A stretch of DNA of 64,000 nucleotides, from assembly GCF_002954665.1 (NCBI RefSeq), contig NZ_MSCM01000001.1, forward strand, positions 1,179,714 to 1,243,713, given 5' to 3'. The DNA is from Polaribacter glomeratus (lineage in GTDB: Bacteria; Bacteroidota; Bacteroidia; Flavobacteriales; Flavobacteriaceae). Positions within the stretch are counted from its first letter, which is position 1, and every line of letters starts with the position of its first letter. Below, piece by piece: positions 27,149 through 36,368 of the stretch. The position numbers and the translations under genes are program-made. The notes below the pieces were generated by a model. It made no database searches, was not told the origin of the DNA, and saw nothing but the letters and a program-made list of their open reading frames with translations.

Positions 27149-28447
27149 ATGATGAAAAAAATAATATATAGTTTGCTATTTTTCTTTTTAGTAGGAAACA
27201 TCGCAGCACAGCAAACTCCAGCAGATAAACAAAGTACCGATTATGCTATTGAAGGCGCAACTGCGCATTTAGGAAACGGAAAAGTCATAGAAAATTCTTT
27301 GATTATGTTTAGCGAAGGTAAAATTGTTTTTGTAGGAAATGCAAACGTAAAAATTGCAAGAAGAGGAACGGTTATAAACGCAACTGGTAAACATGTGTAT
27401 CCTGGTTTTATTGCTGCAAACGCAACCTTAGGTTTAGTAGAAATTGATGCGGTAAAAGCAAGTGATGATGAAGACGAAATAGGTGCTAACAACCCACATA
27501 TTAGAAGTTTAATAGCTTATAATGCAGAAAGTAAAGTTGTAGAATCTATGAGACCAAATGGTGTTTTAATGGCGCAAATTGTACCAAGAGGCGGTACAAT
27601 TTCTGGTACTTCATCCATTGTACAATTAGATGCTTGGAACTGGGAAGACGCAGCTATTAAAGTTGATGATGCAATTCATATGGATTGGCCTACAAGTTTT
27701 AAAACTGGACGATGGTGGTTGGGAGAAGATCCTGCTTTAAAAGTTGATGAAAAATATACTGAAAAAATTGACAATATAAAGCTGTATTTTTCAAATGCAA
27801 AAAATTATTTAGCAGGCGAAAAAATAAAGAAACATTTGCCTTATGAAGCTACTAAAGGTTTATTTAATGGCTCTCAAAAGTTATTTATTCATGTAAGCGG
27901 ACAACGAGAAATAACGGATGCGATTACAATTGCTAAAGAACTAGGAATTGAAAATATTGTAGTAGTTCATGGTGAAGAAGCTGATAAGATTTCAGATTTG
28001 CTACTAAAAAATAACATTCCTGTAATTTTAGACAGACCTCATAGAAATCCTAATCAAGAAGACGATGCGTATGATTATACCTATACAATTGCAAAAGTTT
28101 TAACTGATAAAGGTATTTTAGTAAGTTTAGGAATGGAAGGACAAATGGAGCGTATGAATACTAGAAATTTACCTTTTTATGCAGGCACATTTGCTGCCCA
28201 TGGTTTAGATAAAGAAGTTGCTTTACAGTTGCTAACATTAAACACAGCAAAGATTCTAGGAATCGATGATTTTGTTGGAACCTTAGAAGTTGGTAAAGAT
28301 GCAACGTTATTTATTTCTGAAGGAGATGCTTTGGATATGAGAACAAATATTTTAACGGATGCTTTTATACAAGGAAGAAAAATTAGCTTAGAAACGCATC
28401 AAACAAAACTTTGGAAACGGTATGCCAATAAATATAAAACCAATTAG
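27149..28447 (+). CDS. Exported amidohydrolase-like protein lacking the HxH site
   Basis: A 432-residue protein with a signal peptide (MKKIIYSLLFFFLVGNIAAQ, starting at the second of two adjacent ATGs, 27152). It has the amidohydrolase framework ('GKHVYPGFIAANATLGLVEI', 'NTAKILGIDDFVGTLEVGKD'), but the HxH after the first barrel strand is replaced by AAN-A, and the catalytic Asp of the last strand appears to be replaced ('LVSLGMEGQMERM'). It is probably a non-catalytic partner of the preceding protein, from which it is separated by 2 nt. A bidirectional terminator follows. Confidence 0.85.
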   Translation: MMKKIIYSLLFFFLVGNIAAQQTPADKQSTDYAIEGATAHLGNGKVIENSLIMFSEGKIVFVGNANVKIARRGTVINATGKHVYPGFIAANATLGLVEIDAVKASDDEDEIGANNPHIRSLIAYNAESKVVESMRPNGVLMAQIVPRGGTISGTSSIVQLDAWNWEDAAIKVDDAIHMDWPTSFKTGRWWLGEDPALKVDEKYTEKIDNIKLYFSNAKNYLAGEKIKKHLPYEATKGLFNGSQKLFIHVSGQREITDAITIAKELGIENIVVVHGEEADKISDLLLKNNIPVILDRPHRNPNQEDDAYDYTYTIAKVLTDKGILVSLGMEGQMERMNTRNLPFYAGTFAAHGLDKEVALQLLTLNTAKILGIDDFVGTLEVGKDATLFISEGDALDMRTNILTDAFIQGRKISLETHQTKLWKRYANKYKTN

Positions 28448-28481
28448 CACAGAATTTATATTAACTACATAGATTTTAAAT

Positions 28482-28513
28482 AAAAAAGGCTCGAAATTTA
28501 CGAGCCTTTTTTT
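28482..28513. terminator. Bidirectional rho-independent terminator
   Basis: Perfect 12-base arms AAAAAAGGCTCG (28482-28493) and CGAGCCTTTTTT (28501-28512) with a 7-base loop. It serves the rightward amidohydrolase pair and the leftward gene at 28537. Confidence 0.88.
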
Positions 28514-28536
28514 ATAAATTTAATTCGTAAATAAAA

Positions 28537-28905
28537 TTAATCATTAAAAGGTTTTGTTGACCATTCCCAACCGGAAAAACTCCATTTCTTTAATTTGGCA
28601 TAATTATCTAAATTTAAACCCCCTCTATTAGATGCTCCTCCAGATCTTACAAACCCAATATTTACTGTTTTTTTCTTTTTCTTACCATTAGACCAATTAC
28701 TAATTACGTTATGAACTCTAACGTAAACGCTTCTTTCGTTCTGGTTAACAGCTCTAAATATTACATCATAATCACTAACTTTATAATATAAAGAAACTTC
28801 ACCATCTGTTCCATGATAAGTGTATCCTGCTGTACTTTGAGAAAATATCCCAAGACTAAACAAACAAAATATTACTAGAAATAAATTAAATTTTAAACTT
28901 TTCAT
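28537..28905 (-). CDS. Small exported protein of unknown function
   Basis: A 122-residue protein with a clear signal peptide (MKSLKFNLFLVIFCLFSLGIFSQ). The mature part of about 99 residues is strand-like and basic, with a KKKKK run near residue 75 and a Gly/Trp-rich end ('KWSFSGWEWSTKPFND'). No family is recognised. Repeated hydrophilic/aromatic alternation suggests a small periplasmic or surface beta protein. It is monocistronic and ends at a shared terminator. The stretch 28906-29087 upstream of it holds no gene. Confidence 0.65.
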   Translation of the reverse strand: MKSLKFNLFLVIFCLFSLGIFSQSTAGYTYHGTDGEVSLYYKVSDYDVIFRAVNQNERSVYVRVHNVISNWSNGKKKKKTVNIGFVRSGGASNRGGLNLDNYAKLKKWSFSGWEWSTKPFND

Positions 28906-29087
28906 AAATTATGTTTTAAGATTAATAAAGTACAAATATTAAACATAATCAAAGTAATTAATATACCTACAAATAAGTAATTTGTGCTGTCTAAAATTAA
29001 TCACTTTATTAAATTAGAATTTTATATTTCTAAAACAACATTTAGATAAACTTTAATTATAATAAGTTTTATATAAGTTCAAAAAAA

Positions 29088-29110
29088 AAGGCTCGCAATT
29101 TGCGAGCCTT
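29088..29110 (-). terminator. Orphan leftward terminator hairpin
   Basis: Arms AAGGCTCGCA (29088-29097) and TGCGAGCCTT (29101-29110) with a 3-base loop. On the minus strand it is followed by nine T (complement of 29080s A-run), whereas the plus strand has no T tract. No leftward gene lies between this hairpin and the rightward gene at 29273, so no obvious transcript uses it. It resembles the hairpin at 28482. Confidence 0.6.
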
Positions 29111-29244
29111 AAAGCTGGACTAGTTAACAATAATAAAATCACAAACTTTTTCTGGGTTTATTTTTTTTTCTACCAATCAATAACAAAAAATTTAGCCTAT
29201 TAATTATTATCTTACAAAGATTCTGATTAAATGAACATCAAACA

Positions 29245-29267
29245 ATACCTAACATTAGGTATCTTTG
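29245..29267 (+). promoter_or_regulatory. Palindromic operator overlapping a -7 box (TATCTTTG)
   Basis: ATACCTAACATTAGGTAT (29245-29262) is a perfect dyad with 8-base arms and a 2-base centre. Its last three bases are the first three of TATCTTTG (29260-29267), a consensus Bacteroidota -7 box. The ATG at 29273 follows 5 bases later. A protein bound to the dyad would block initiation. Confidence 0.55.
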
Positions 29268-29272
29268 TACTA

Positions 29273-30070
29273 ATGAAAGAAATTACTAGCATTCAAAATT
29301 CTTACATAAAAAACTTGCTAAAACTGCAAGAAAAAGCTCGTGAACGAAGAAAACAAAGTTTATTTATTATTGAAGGTAAACGTGAAATATCATTGGCAAT
29401 TGCTGCTAAATATCAGTTTGATTCGATTCTGTTTTATCCTGATTTGATCACAGAAAATGAAATTTTACATCTTTTTAATGAAAACATCAACAGAATTGAA
29501 ATCTCAAAAGAGGTCTATCAAAAATTAGCCTACAGAGATTCTACCGAAGGGATTATTGCAGTTGCAAAAGCAAAGGATTTTTCTTTGAAAAACATCCAAT
29601 TTAAAAATGCCAATCCTTTAATTTTAGTTGCAGAAAGTATTGAAAAACCTGGTAACATGGGCGCAATTTTAAGAACTGCGGATGCTGCAAATGTAGATGC
29701 CGTTTTTATTGCCGATGCTAAAAGCGATTTGTACAACTCAAATATTATACGATCTAGTGTAGGTTGTGTTTTTACAAATCAAATTGCGGTTGGAACATCC
29801 GAAGAAGTAATTACTTTTTTAAAGGAAAAAAACATCCATATATTTGCTGCAACTCTGCAAAATTCAAATGAATATCATAAAGAAAATTACACCAATTCCG
29901 CAGCGATTGTAGTTGGAACGGAAGCAACTGGTTTATCGGATATTTGGCGAGAAAATGCGACTCAAAATATAAATATACCAATGCAAGGAAAAATAGATTC
30001 TATGAATGTTTCTGTAGCTGCTGCAATTGTTGTTTTCGAAGCAAAAAGACAAAGAGATTTTAAAATATAA
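29273..30070 (+). CDS. TrmH/SpoU family RNA 2'-O-methyltransferase
   Basis: A 265-residue protein beginning MKEITSIQNSYIKNLLKLQE. A small substrate-binding N-terminal domain (about 1-95, with 'KARERRKQSLFIIEGKREI') precedes the knotted SPOUT domain. SPOUT motifs are 'AESIEKPGNMGAILRTADAA', 'VVGTEATGLSD' and 'NIPMQGKIDSMNVSVAAAIV', which bind AdoMet. It resembles RlmB and 23S rRNA/tRNA 2'-O-ribose methylases. An upstream ATG at 29231 is in frame, but would place a promoter-like box and dyad inside the gene, so 29273 is chosen. It is followed 3 nt later by a kinase gene. Confidence 0.9.
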   Translation: MKEITSIQNSYIKNLLKLQEKARERRKQSLFIIEGKREISLAIAAKYQFDSILFYPDLITENEILHLFNENINRIEISKEVYQKLAYRDSTEGIIAVAKAKDFSLKNIQFKNANPLILVAESIEKPGNMGAILRTADAANVDAVFIADAKSDLYNSNIIRSSVGCVFTNQIAVGTSEEVITFLKEKNIHIFAATLQNSNEYHKENYTNSAAIVVGTEATGLSDIWRENATQNINIPMQGKIDSMNVSVAAAIVVFEAKRQRDFKI

Positions 30071-30073
30071 AAA

Positions 30074-30820
30074 ATGAAAGTATTAGGAATAGATATTGGT
30101 GGCACAGGAATTAAAGCAGCTGTTGTTGATACAAAAACAGGAGAATTACTTTCTGAAAGACACAGAATAGATACTCCAAAACCAGCAACACCAGAAGCTG
30201 TGGCAAAAGTTGTAAAAGAAATGGTAGCTCATTTTAAATGGACAAAAGTTGTTGGCTGTAGCTTTCCTACTACAATTGTTGATGGCAAATGTATTCACAC
30301 TGGTAATTTAAGTGAAAAGTGGCTTAATGTAAAAGTTGATAAATTATTTAAAAAAGAATGTAAAATTCCGTTTTATGTTAGTAATGATGCAGATTTAGCA
30401 GGAGTTGCTGAAGTAAACTTAGGCGCAGGAAAAGGAGAAAAAGGAGTTGTTATTGTAATTACAATAGGAACAGGAATTGGTTCTGGTTTATTTTATAACG
30501 GAAAGTTAATTCCTAATTTAGAAATTGGAAAAATGTTGCATTCTGATGGAAAGATTATTGAATATTTTACTGCGGATTCTGTTAGAAAAAAAGAAGGATT
30601 AACACTAAAAAATTGGGCGTTGCGTTTTGATGTTTTATTAAATTACGCGAGAGTTGTTTTCTCACCAAGTCTTATTATTTTGGGTGGTGGAATTAGCAAA
30701 CGATATGATGGATTTAAAGAATATTTAACTTCGGATGTGAAAGTAAAAGTTGCTAAATTTAAAAATAATGCAGGTATTATTGGTGCTGCAATGTACGCTA
30801 GTAAAAAAGTTAAAAAATAA
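30074..30820 (+). CDS. Polyphosphate glucokinase (ROK family)
   Basis: A 248-residue ROK-type sugar kinase. The phosphate-1 motif is [15 protein letters not shown], the catalytic Asp is in '[13 protein letters not shown]', phosphate-2 is '[13 protein letters not shown]', and an adenosine region '[14 protein letters not shown]' is present. '[13 protein letters not shown]' and '[20 protein letters not shown]' match polyphosphate glucokinases, which phosphorylate glucose with polyphosphate or ATP. The zinc-binding CxCGxxGC of many ROK proteins is absent, as in that subgroup. The stop overlaps the next start by one base (taATG). Confidence 0.87.
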   Translation: MKVLGIDIGGTGIKAAVVDTKTGELLSERHRIDTPKPATPEAVAKVVKEMVAHFKWTKVVGCSFPTTIVDGKCIHTGNLSEKWLNVKVDKLFKKECKIPFYVSNDADLAGVAEVNLGAGKGEKGVVIVITIGTGIGSGLFYNGKLIPNLEIGKMLHSDGKIIEYFTADSVRKKEGLTLKNWALRFDVLLNYARVVFSPSLIILGGGISKRYDGFKEYLTSDVKVKVAKFKNNAGIIGAAMYASKKVKK

Positions 30821-32052
30821 TGCAACCTACTACGCTATTCTATATTTTTATAGCAATAATTGTTATCAGTTTTATTGTTGATAAAATTTTAGACACTTTA
30901 AATGTAAAGCATTTTGATGACAAAATTCCTGACAAACTAGCAGATGTTTATGAGGAACAAGAGTATAAAAAATCGCAAGAATATAAAAAGACAAATTCTA
31001 AATTTTCTAATTTAACATCTACATTTTCAATACTATTAACATTGGTTTTCTTTTTTGCTGACGGATTTAAATATGTAGATGATTTTGCAAGAAGCTATAC
31101 AGATCAACCTATTTTGGTTGCTTTAATTTTCTTTGGTGTTATTATGTTTGGTTCGGATTTTTTAACAACGCCTTTTTCGTATTATCAAACATTTGTTATT
31201 GAAGAAAAATTTGGATTTAATAAATCTACTAAAAAAATATTTTGGCTTGATAAACTAAAAGGTTGGTTGATGAGTATTGTTTTAGGTGGTGGAATTTTAT
31301 CTTTAATTATTTGGTTTTATCAATTTGCTGGAGAAAATTTTTGGATTTATGCTTGGGTTTTAGTAGCTGTTTTTTCTTTGTTGATCAACCTATTTTACGC
31401 AAAATTAATTGTTCCGTTGTTTAATAAACAAACTCCCTTAGAAGATGGCGAATTAAAATCAGCAATAGAAAAATATGCCCAAAAAGTTGGATTTACATTG
31501 AATAATATTTTTGTAATTGATGGTTCTAAAAGATCAACAAAAGCAAATGCTTATTTCTCTGGTTTTGGTTCGCAAAAGCGAATTACACTTTTTGATACTT
31601 TAATAAACGATTTAGAAACTGACGAAATTGTAGCCGTTTTAGCACACGAAGTTGGTCATTATAAAAGAAAACACATCGTTTTTAACTTAGCTTCCTCTAT
31701 CCTACTCACAGGTTTTACGTTGTTTATTTTATCACTATTTATCAATTCTTCAATTTTATCAGAAGCATTAGGCATTTCCATTCCTAGTTTTCATATTGGT
31801 TTAATTGCATTCGGAATTTTGTATTCGCCGATATCAGAAATTACAGGTTTACTGATGAATTATATATCTAGAGTATTTGAATATCAGGCAGATAATTTTG
31901 CCAAAGAAACTTTTGCTGCAAAGCCTTTAATTTCATCTCTTAAAAAATTATCAAAAAATAGCTTAAGTAATTTAACGCCACATAAATCTTACGTTTTTGT
32001 GCATTATTCACATCCAACTTTGTTGGAAAGAATTGAAAATTTAGAGAAATAG
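30820..32052 (+). CDS. M48 family metallopeptidase (STE24/CAAX protease-like)
   Basis: A 410-residue integral membrane protease with about seven TMs. An N-terminal M48_N-type region (about 1-200, ending 'FYAKLIVPLFNKQTPLEDGE') precedes the peptidase domain. The zinc site is LAHEVGHYKRKH near residue 277, with the third ligand in 'SRVFEYQADNFAKE'. A 'GSKRSTKANAYFSGFGSQKR' segment matches Ste24-type enzymes. It likely cleaves membrane-associated proteins. Translationally coupled (1-base overlap) to the kinase gene. Confidence 0.92.
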   Translation: MQPTTLFYIFIAIIVISFIVDKILDTLNVKHFDDKIPDKLADVYEEQEYKKSQEYKKTNSKFSNLTSTFSILLTLVFFFADGFKYVDDFARSYTDQPILVALIFFGVIMFGSDFLTTPFSYYQTFVIEEKFGFNKSTKKIFWLDKLKGWLMSIVLGGGILSLIIWFYQFAGENFWIYAWVLVAVFSLLINLFYAKLIVPLFNKQTPLEDGELKSAIEKYAQKVGFTLNNIFVIDGSKRSTKANAYFSGFGSQKRITLFDTLINDLETDEIVAVLAHEVGHYKRKHIVFNLASSILLTGFTLFILSLFINSSILSEALGISIPSFHIGLIAFGILYSPISEITGLLMNYISRVFEYQADNFAKETFAAKPLISSLKKLSKNSLSNLTPHKSYVFVHYSHPTLLERIENLEK

Positions 32053-32225
32053 TATAGCACCTAATTTTAATGGTTTACCCGCATAATTTAACTCAATTTA
32101 AAATCTATTAAAACCTAAAAAAATCTCACCTTTTTTTAATAAAATTTAGAATCTTTAATTCTTGGTTGTTCAATTTCTTATTCCTAACTTCACTTTAGAT
32201 ATTAAAATATTTAGTCCCTAAGTTT

Positions 32226-34448
32226 ATGGAGTATACGGTAACTGTAGAAGAAGAAAATAAAGAAATTGCAAATCGTTACAAAGATTTGCTAAAAGGCACG
32301 TACGAAATTTTATCAAAAGAAGATAAAGAACTCATACGTAAAGCTTTTGATCTTGCTGTAGAAGCACATTCTTCTCAACGAAGAAAAACTGGCGAACCTT
32401 ATATTTATCATCCTATTGCTGTTGCAAAAATTGTAGCGAAAGAAATTGGTTTGGGAGCCGTTTCTATAGCTTGTGCGTTGTTGCATGATGTCGTAGAAGA
32501 TACAAAATATATCATAGAAGACATTGAAGAAATGTTTGGTAAAACCATTGCAAGGATTGTACTTGGTTTAACTAAAATATCACGTTTAAACAAAGAGCAA
32601 GACGCATCGATTCAAGCAGAGAATTTTAGAAAAATGCTTTTAACATTGCATGATGATGTTCGAGTTATTTTGATAAAAATTGCAGACAGGTTGCACAATA
32701 TGCAAACGATGGATGCAATGCCACCAGATAAACAACTAAAAATTGCTTCAGAAACTTTATATATTTATGCACCTTTAGCACACAGACTGGGTTTATATAA
32801 CATAAAAACAGAACTTGAAGATTTAGGTTTAAAATACACAGAACCAGAAGTTTTTGAAGAAATTATTGATAAAATAAAAGAGAGTAAAGAAGATCAAAAA
32901 AATTATTTAGAGCGTTTTACCAACACTATTAAAAGTGGTTTAGATAAAGAAAATTTTTCTTATGAAATAAAAGGTAGATTTAAATCTATTTATTCCATCC
33001 GAAGAAAAATGCGAAATCAAAACGTAACTTTTGAAGAAGTATATGACAAATATGCAATTCGTATTATTTACTACCCTTCTTCTAATGACGATAAATTTGA
33101 TGCTTGGAAAATTTACACAATTGTAACCGATTATTTTAAACCAAATCCTGCTCGTTTAAGAGATTGGATTTCGCAACCAAAATCTACAGGTTATGAAGCG
33201 TTGCACATTACGGTTGTTGGGCCGGATGCAGAATGGGTAGAAGTTCAAATTCGTTCGGAAAGGATGAATGAAATTGCAGAAAAAGGATATGCAGCACATT
33301 TTAAATACAAACAAGGAGATGAAAAAGAAAGCGGTTTAGAAAATTGGTTAAATAAATTAAAGGAAACTTTAGAAAACCAAAGTTTAAATGCAGTTGATTT
33401 TGTTGAAGATTTTAAATTGAATTTATACTCAAAAGAAATTTATGTTTTTACACCAAAAGGTGAATTAAAATCGCTTCCAAAAGATGCATCTGCATTAGAT
33501 TTTGCTTTTTCTATTCATACAGATGTTGGTTTAAAATGTAGAGGCGCAAAAGTAAACGGAAAATTAGTTCCGTTAAGTCATACTTTAAAAAGTGGAGATC
33601 AGATAGAAGTAATTACAAGTTCTACAAACAAACCCAACTCTAGATGGTTAGATTTTGTAATTACAGCTAGAGCAAAAACAAAAATTAGAGCTGCATTAAA
33701 AGACGACGAAAAGCAAGTAGCAGACGAAGGTAAAGCTGTTTTAATGCGTAAATTACGTCATTTAAAAATTACTTTTAACGACCAAGTTGTTAATGAATTA
33801 GTTACTTATTTTAAATTAAGAACAAGTTTCGATTTATTTTATAGACTTGGTAATGGCGCAATAGATAACTCGCAGCTAAAAGCTTTTGTGGCCCAAAGAA
33901 ATGGTGCTTTTGTAAGTTTCTTAAAATCTAAATTAAGAAGAAATAGCACCCCTAAAGAGATCTTAGAAACAGCAGAAGAAGTTACAGATAAATATGACGC
34001 TTTAGTTTTTGGTAAAGAAGAGGAAAAACTAGATTATAAACTTTCTAAATGTTGCAATCCTATAGCTGGTGATAAAGTTTTTGGATTTGTGACTATTAAT
34101 GATGGTATTAAAGTTCATAAAAAAAACTGTCCAAATTCTATTTCATTACAATCTAATTATGCTTACAGAATTATGCTAGCTAAATGGATTGATTCTACAA
34201 AACAAGATTTTAAAGCAATTTTGCATATAGCAGGTATCGATAATAAAGGCATTGTTAACAATGTAACTAGAATCATTTCTAATAATATGGGTGTTTTTAT
34301 TAACAGTATAAATATTGCTGCGGATGAAGGTTTTTTTGACGGAAAAATATCTTTAAGTGTAAAAAATAGTACTCAATTAAACAAACTTATGAAAAAAATT
34401 GAAAAAGTAGAAGGGGTTAAAAAAATAGTACGTGTTAACAGTTTGTAG
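32226..34448 (+). CDS. Bifunctional (p)ppGpp synthetase/hydrolase, RelA/SpoT family
   Basis: A 740-residue Rel protein with the full domain order. HD hydrolase (about 40-190) has 'RRKTGEPYIYHPIAVAKI', 'ALLHDVVEDT' and 'KIADRLHNMQTM', so it should be active. The synthetase domain (about 235-355) has 'GRFKSIYSIRRKM', 'RDWISQPKSTGYEALHITV' and 'EVQIRSERMNEIAEKGYAAH'. TGS starts near 400 ('YVFTPKGELKSLPKDASALD'), a CC/zinc-finger segment has KCCNPIAGD, and a C-terminal ACT domain follows. It controls the stringent response in the cytoplasm. It is followed by a Fur-type gene and purA in the same direction. Confidence 0.95.
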   Translation: MEYTVTVEEENKEIANRYKDLLKGTYEILSKEDKELIRKAFDLAVEAHSSQRRKTGEPYIYHPIAVAKIVAKEIGLGAVSIACALLHDVVEDTKYIIEDIEEMFGKTIARIVLGLTKISRLNKEQDASIQAENFRKMLLTLHDDVRVILIKIADRLHNMQTMDAMPPDKQLKIASETLYIYAPLAHRLGLYNIKTELEDLGLKYTEPEVFEEIIDKIKESKEDQKNYLERFTNTIKSGLDKENFSYEIKGRFKSIYSIRRKMRNQNVTFEEVYDKYAIRIIYYPSSNDDKFDAWKIYTIVTDYFKPNPARLRDWISQPKSTGYEALHITVVGPDAEWVEVQIRSERMNEIAEKGYAAHFKYKQGDEKESGLENWLNKLKETLENQSLNAVDFVEDFKLNLYSKEIYVFTPKGELKSLPKDASALDFAFSIHTDVGLKCRGAKVNGKLVPLSHTLKSGDQIEVITSSTNKPNSRWLDFVITARAKTKIRAALKDDEKQVADEGKAVLMRKLRHLKITFNDQVVNELVTYFKLRTSFDLFYRLGNGAIDNSQLKAFVAQRNGAFVSFLKSKLRRNSTPKEILETAEEVTDKYDALVFGKEEEKLDYKLSKCCNPIAGDKVFGFVTINDGIKVHKKNCPNSISLQSNYAYRIMLAKWIDSTKQDFKAILHIAGIDNKGIVNNVTRIISNNMGVFINSINIAADEGFFDGKISLSVKNSTQLNKLMKKIEKVEGVKKIVRVNSL

Positions 34449-34490
34449 ATATCATTTCTAAAAAAGGTTATTTTTATTAAGAAATAGCTG

Positions 34491-34498
34491 TAAATTTG
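34491..34498 (+). promoter_or_regulatory. Predicted -7 box (TAAATTTG) of the Fur-family gene
   Basis: TAAATTTG fits TAnnTTTG and lies 21 bases before the ATG at 34520. No good TTTG was found at the -33 spacing. Confidence 0.4.
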
Positions 34499-34519
34499 TT
34501 TTTTAGTAAAAATAAAACC

Positions 34520-34969
34520 ATGAGTAATTCTCTTGAAAATCAAGAAGTAGTTAAAAAAGTTTTTACCTCGTATTTGCAAGAGCACAAGCACAGAAAAACT
34601 CCTGAGCGTTATGCTATACTTCAAGAAATATATGATGCCAAAGAACATTTTGATATAGAGTCATTATATATTAAAATGAAAAATAAAAATTATAGGGTAA
34701 GCAGAGCTACACTTTATAACACCATAGATTTATTGCTAGATTGTAATTTGGTTAGAAAACACCAATTTGATGGGCAATCGATGGCGCGCTACGAAAAAAG
34801 TTATTTTGATAAAAACCACGATCATGTAATTTTTACAGATTCTGGTGAAGTTAAAGAGTTTTGTGATCCAAGAATTCAAGTTATCAAAAAAACAATTGAA
34901 GAAATATTTGATATTGACATTCAAAATCATTCACTTTATTTTTACGGAACTAAAAAGAAAAAAGAGTAA
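34520..34969 (+). CDS. Fur family transcriptional regulator
   Basis: A 149-residue metal-dependent repressor. The winged helix is about residues 10-85, with the family segment '[20 protein letters not shown]' and '[20 protein letters not shown]'. The dimerisation part has the metal-site '[20 protein letters not shown]'. The two CxxC pairs that hold structural zinc in many Fur proteins are missing, so its metal sites differ. An in-frame TTG at 34496 sits inside the -7 box, so the ATG at 34520 is chosen. Candidate regulator of the iron locus at 52.8-62 kb. It is followed 44 nt later by purA. Confidence 0.9.
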   Translation: MSNSLENQEVVKKVFTSYLQEHKHRKTPERYAILQEIYDAKEHFDIESLYIKMKNKNYRVSRATLYNTIDLLLDCNLVRKHQFDGQSMARYEKSYFDKNHDHVIFTDSGEVKEFCDPRIQVIKKTIEEIFDIDIQNHSLYFYGTKKKKE

Positions 34970-35013
34970 CAAACAACTATACAACAAAGACAAACAACAA
35001 ATTAACACAACTA

Positions 35014-36285
35014 ATGGCTGTAGATTTATTACTAGGATTGCAATGGGGAGATGAAGGTAAAGGTAAAATTGTAGACGTTCTTACCAAAAATTACGACATC
35101 ATTGCACGTTTTCAAGGAGGACCAAATGCTGGACATACTTTAATTTTTGACGGATTTAAACATGTTTTACACACAATTCCTTCAGGAATTTTTCATAAAA
35201 CAGCTTTAAATGTTGTTGGTAACGGCGTTGTTATAGATCCTGTAATTTTTAAAAAAGAACTTGAAAATTTAGACAAACACAATATAGATTATACCAAGAC
35301 ATTATTAATTTCTAGAAAAGCACATTTAATTTTACCTACTCATCGATTGTTAGATGCCGCTTCAGAAACCTCAAAAGGAAAAGCTAAAATTGGTTCTACT
35401 TTAAAAGGAATTGGCCCAACTTATATGGACAAAACCGGCAGAAACGGAATGCGTGTTGGTGATTTAGAATTAGAAAACTGGAAAGAAAAATATGATGCTT
35501 TAACAGCAAAACATATTAAAATGCTTGAGTTTTTTGATGTTCAAGTTGAATATAATTTAAAAGAATTAGAAGCTGAATTTATTAAAGGAATTGACAAATT
35601 AAGAACTTTAGAATTTATTGATAGTGAAGAGTTTTTAAACCAAGCAATAAAAAACAAAAAAACAATCTTGGCAGAAGGCGCACAAGGTTCTTTATTAGAT
35701 ATTGATTTTGGTACCTATCCTTTTGTAACTTCGTCAAACACAACTGCAGCTGGTGCTTGTACTGGTTTAGGAGTTGCTCCAAACAGAATTGGCGATGTTT
35801 TTGGAATATTTAAAGCGTACACAACCAGAGTTGGTTCTGGACCTTTTCCTACAGAATTATTTGATAAAGATGGTGTAGAAATGGCACGAATTGGTAATGA
35901 GTTTGGCGCAACAACTGGTAGACCAAGAAGGTGTGGTTGGTTAGATTTAGTAGCTTTAAAATATGCTGTGGATGTAAACGGAGTTACACAATTAATGATG
36001 ATGAAAGGTGATGTTCTTTCTGGTTTTGAAACTTTAAAAGTTTGTACTTCTTACAACTACAAAGGAAACGAGATTACGCATTTCCCTTATAACATTGAAC
36101 CAGAAAATGTTTCTGTAAATTATACCGAATTTAAAGGCTGGCAAGAAGATTTAACAAAAATGACTTCTGCAGATCAATTACCAAAAAACTTACTAGACTA
36201 TGTTGCTTTTATAGAAAAAGAAACAGGAGTTCCTGTAAAAATAGTTTCTGTTGGTCCAGATAGAAAACAAACAATTACTAGATAA
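35014..36285 (+). CDS. purA: Adenylosuccinate synthase
   Basis: A 423-residue enzyme with the GTP-binding loop 'GLQWGDEGKGKIVDVL' at the N-terminus and 'GGPNAGHTL' next. 'GTLKGIGPTYMDK'-like residues (STLKGIGPTYMDKTGR), 'AEGAQGSLLDIDFGTYPFVT' and 'TTGRPRRCGWLDLVALKYA' are all as in PurA. It joins IMP and aspartate using GTP, the first committed step to AMP. guaB, the competing IMP branch, is at 51281. The start at 35014 (MAVDLLLGLQ) fits the family; a bidirectional terminator follows. Confidence 0.96.
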   Translation: MAVDLLLGLQWGDEGKGKIVDVLTKNYDIIARFQGGPNAGHTLIFDGFKHVLHTIPSGIFHKTALNVVGNGVVIDPVIFKKELENLDKHNIDYTKTLLISRKAHLILPTHRLLDAASETSKGKAKIGSTLKGIGPTYMDKTGRNGMRVGDLELENWKEKYDALTAKHIKMLEFFDVQVEYNLKELEAEFIKGIDKLRTLEFIDSEEFLNQAIKNKKTILAEGAQGSLLDIDFGTYPFVTSSNTTAAGACTGLGVAPNRIGDVFGIFKAYTTRVGSGPFPTELFDKDGVEMARIGNEFGATTGRPRRCGWLDLVALKYAVDVNGVTQLMMMKGDVLSGFETLKVCTSYNYKGNEITHFPYNIEPENVSVNYTEFKGWQEDLTKMTSADQLPKNLLDYVAFIEKETGVPVKIVSVGPDRKQTITR

Positions 36286-36306
36286 TTTTAGTATTTGATA
36301 GAATCA

Positions 36307-36340
36307 AAAAGCACCTTTTAAATTTTTAAAAGGTGCTTTT
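36307..36340. terminator. Bidirectional rho-independent terminator between purA and the nirK operon
   Basis: Sixteen-base perfect arms, AAAAGCACCTTTTAAA (36307-36322) and TTTAAAAGGTGCTTTT (36325-36340), with a 2-base centre. Convergent genes end on both sides. Confidence 0.88.
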
Positions 36341-36368
36341 CTACTAAAAAAAACTAACTAAAACTATT

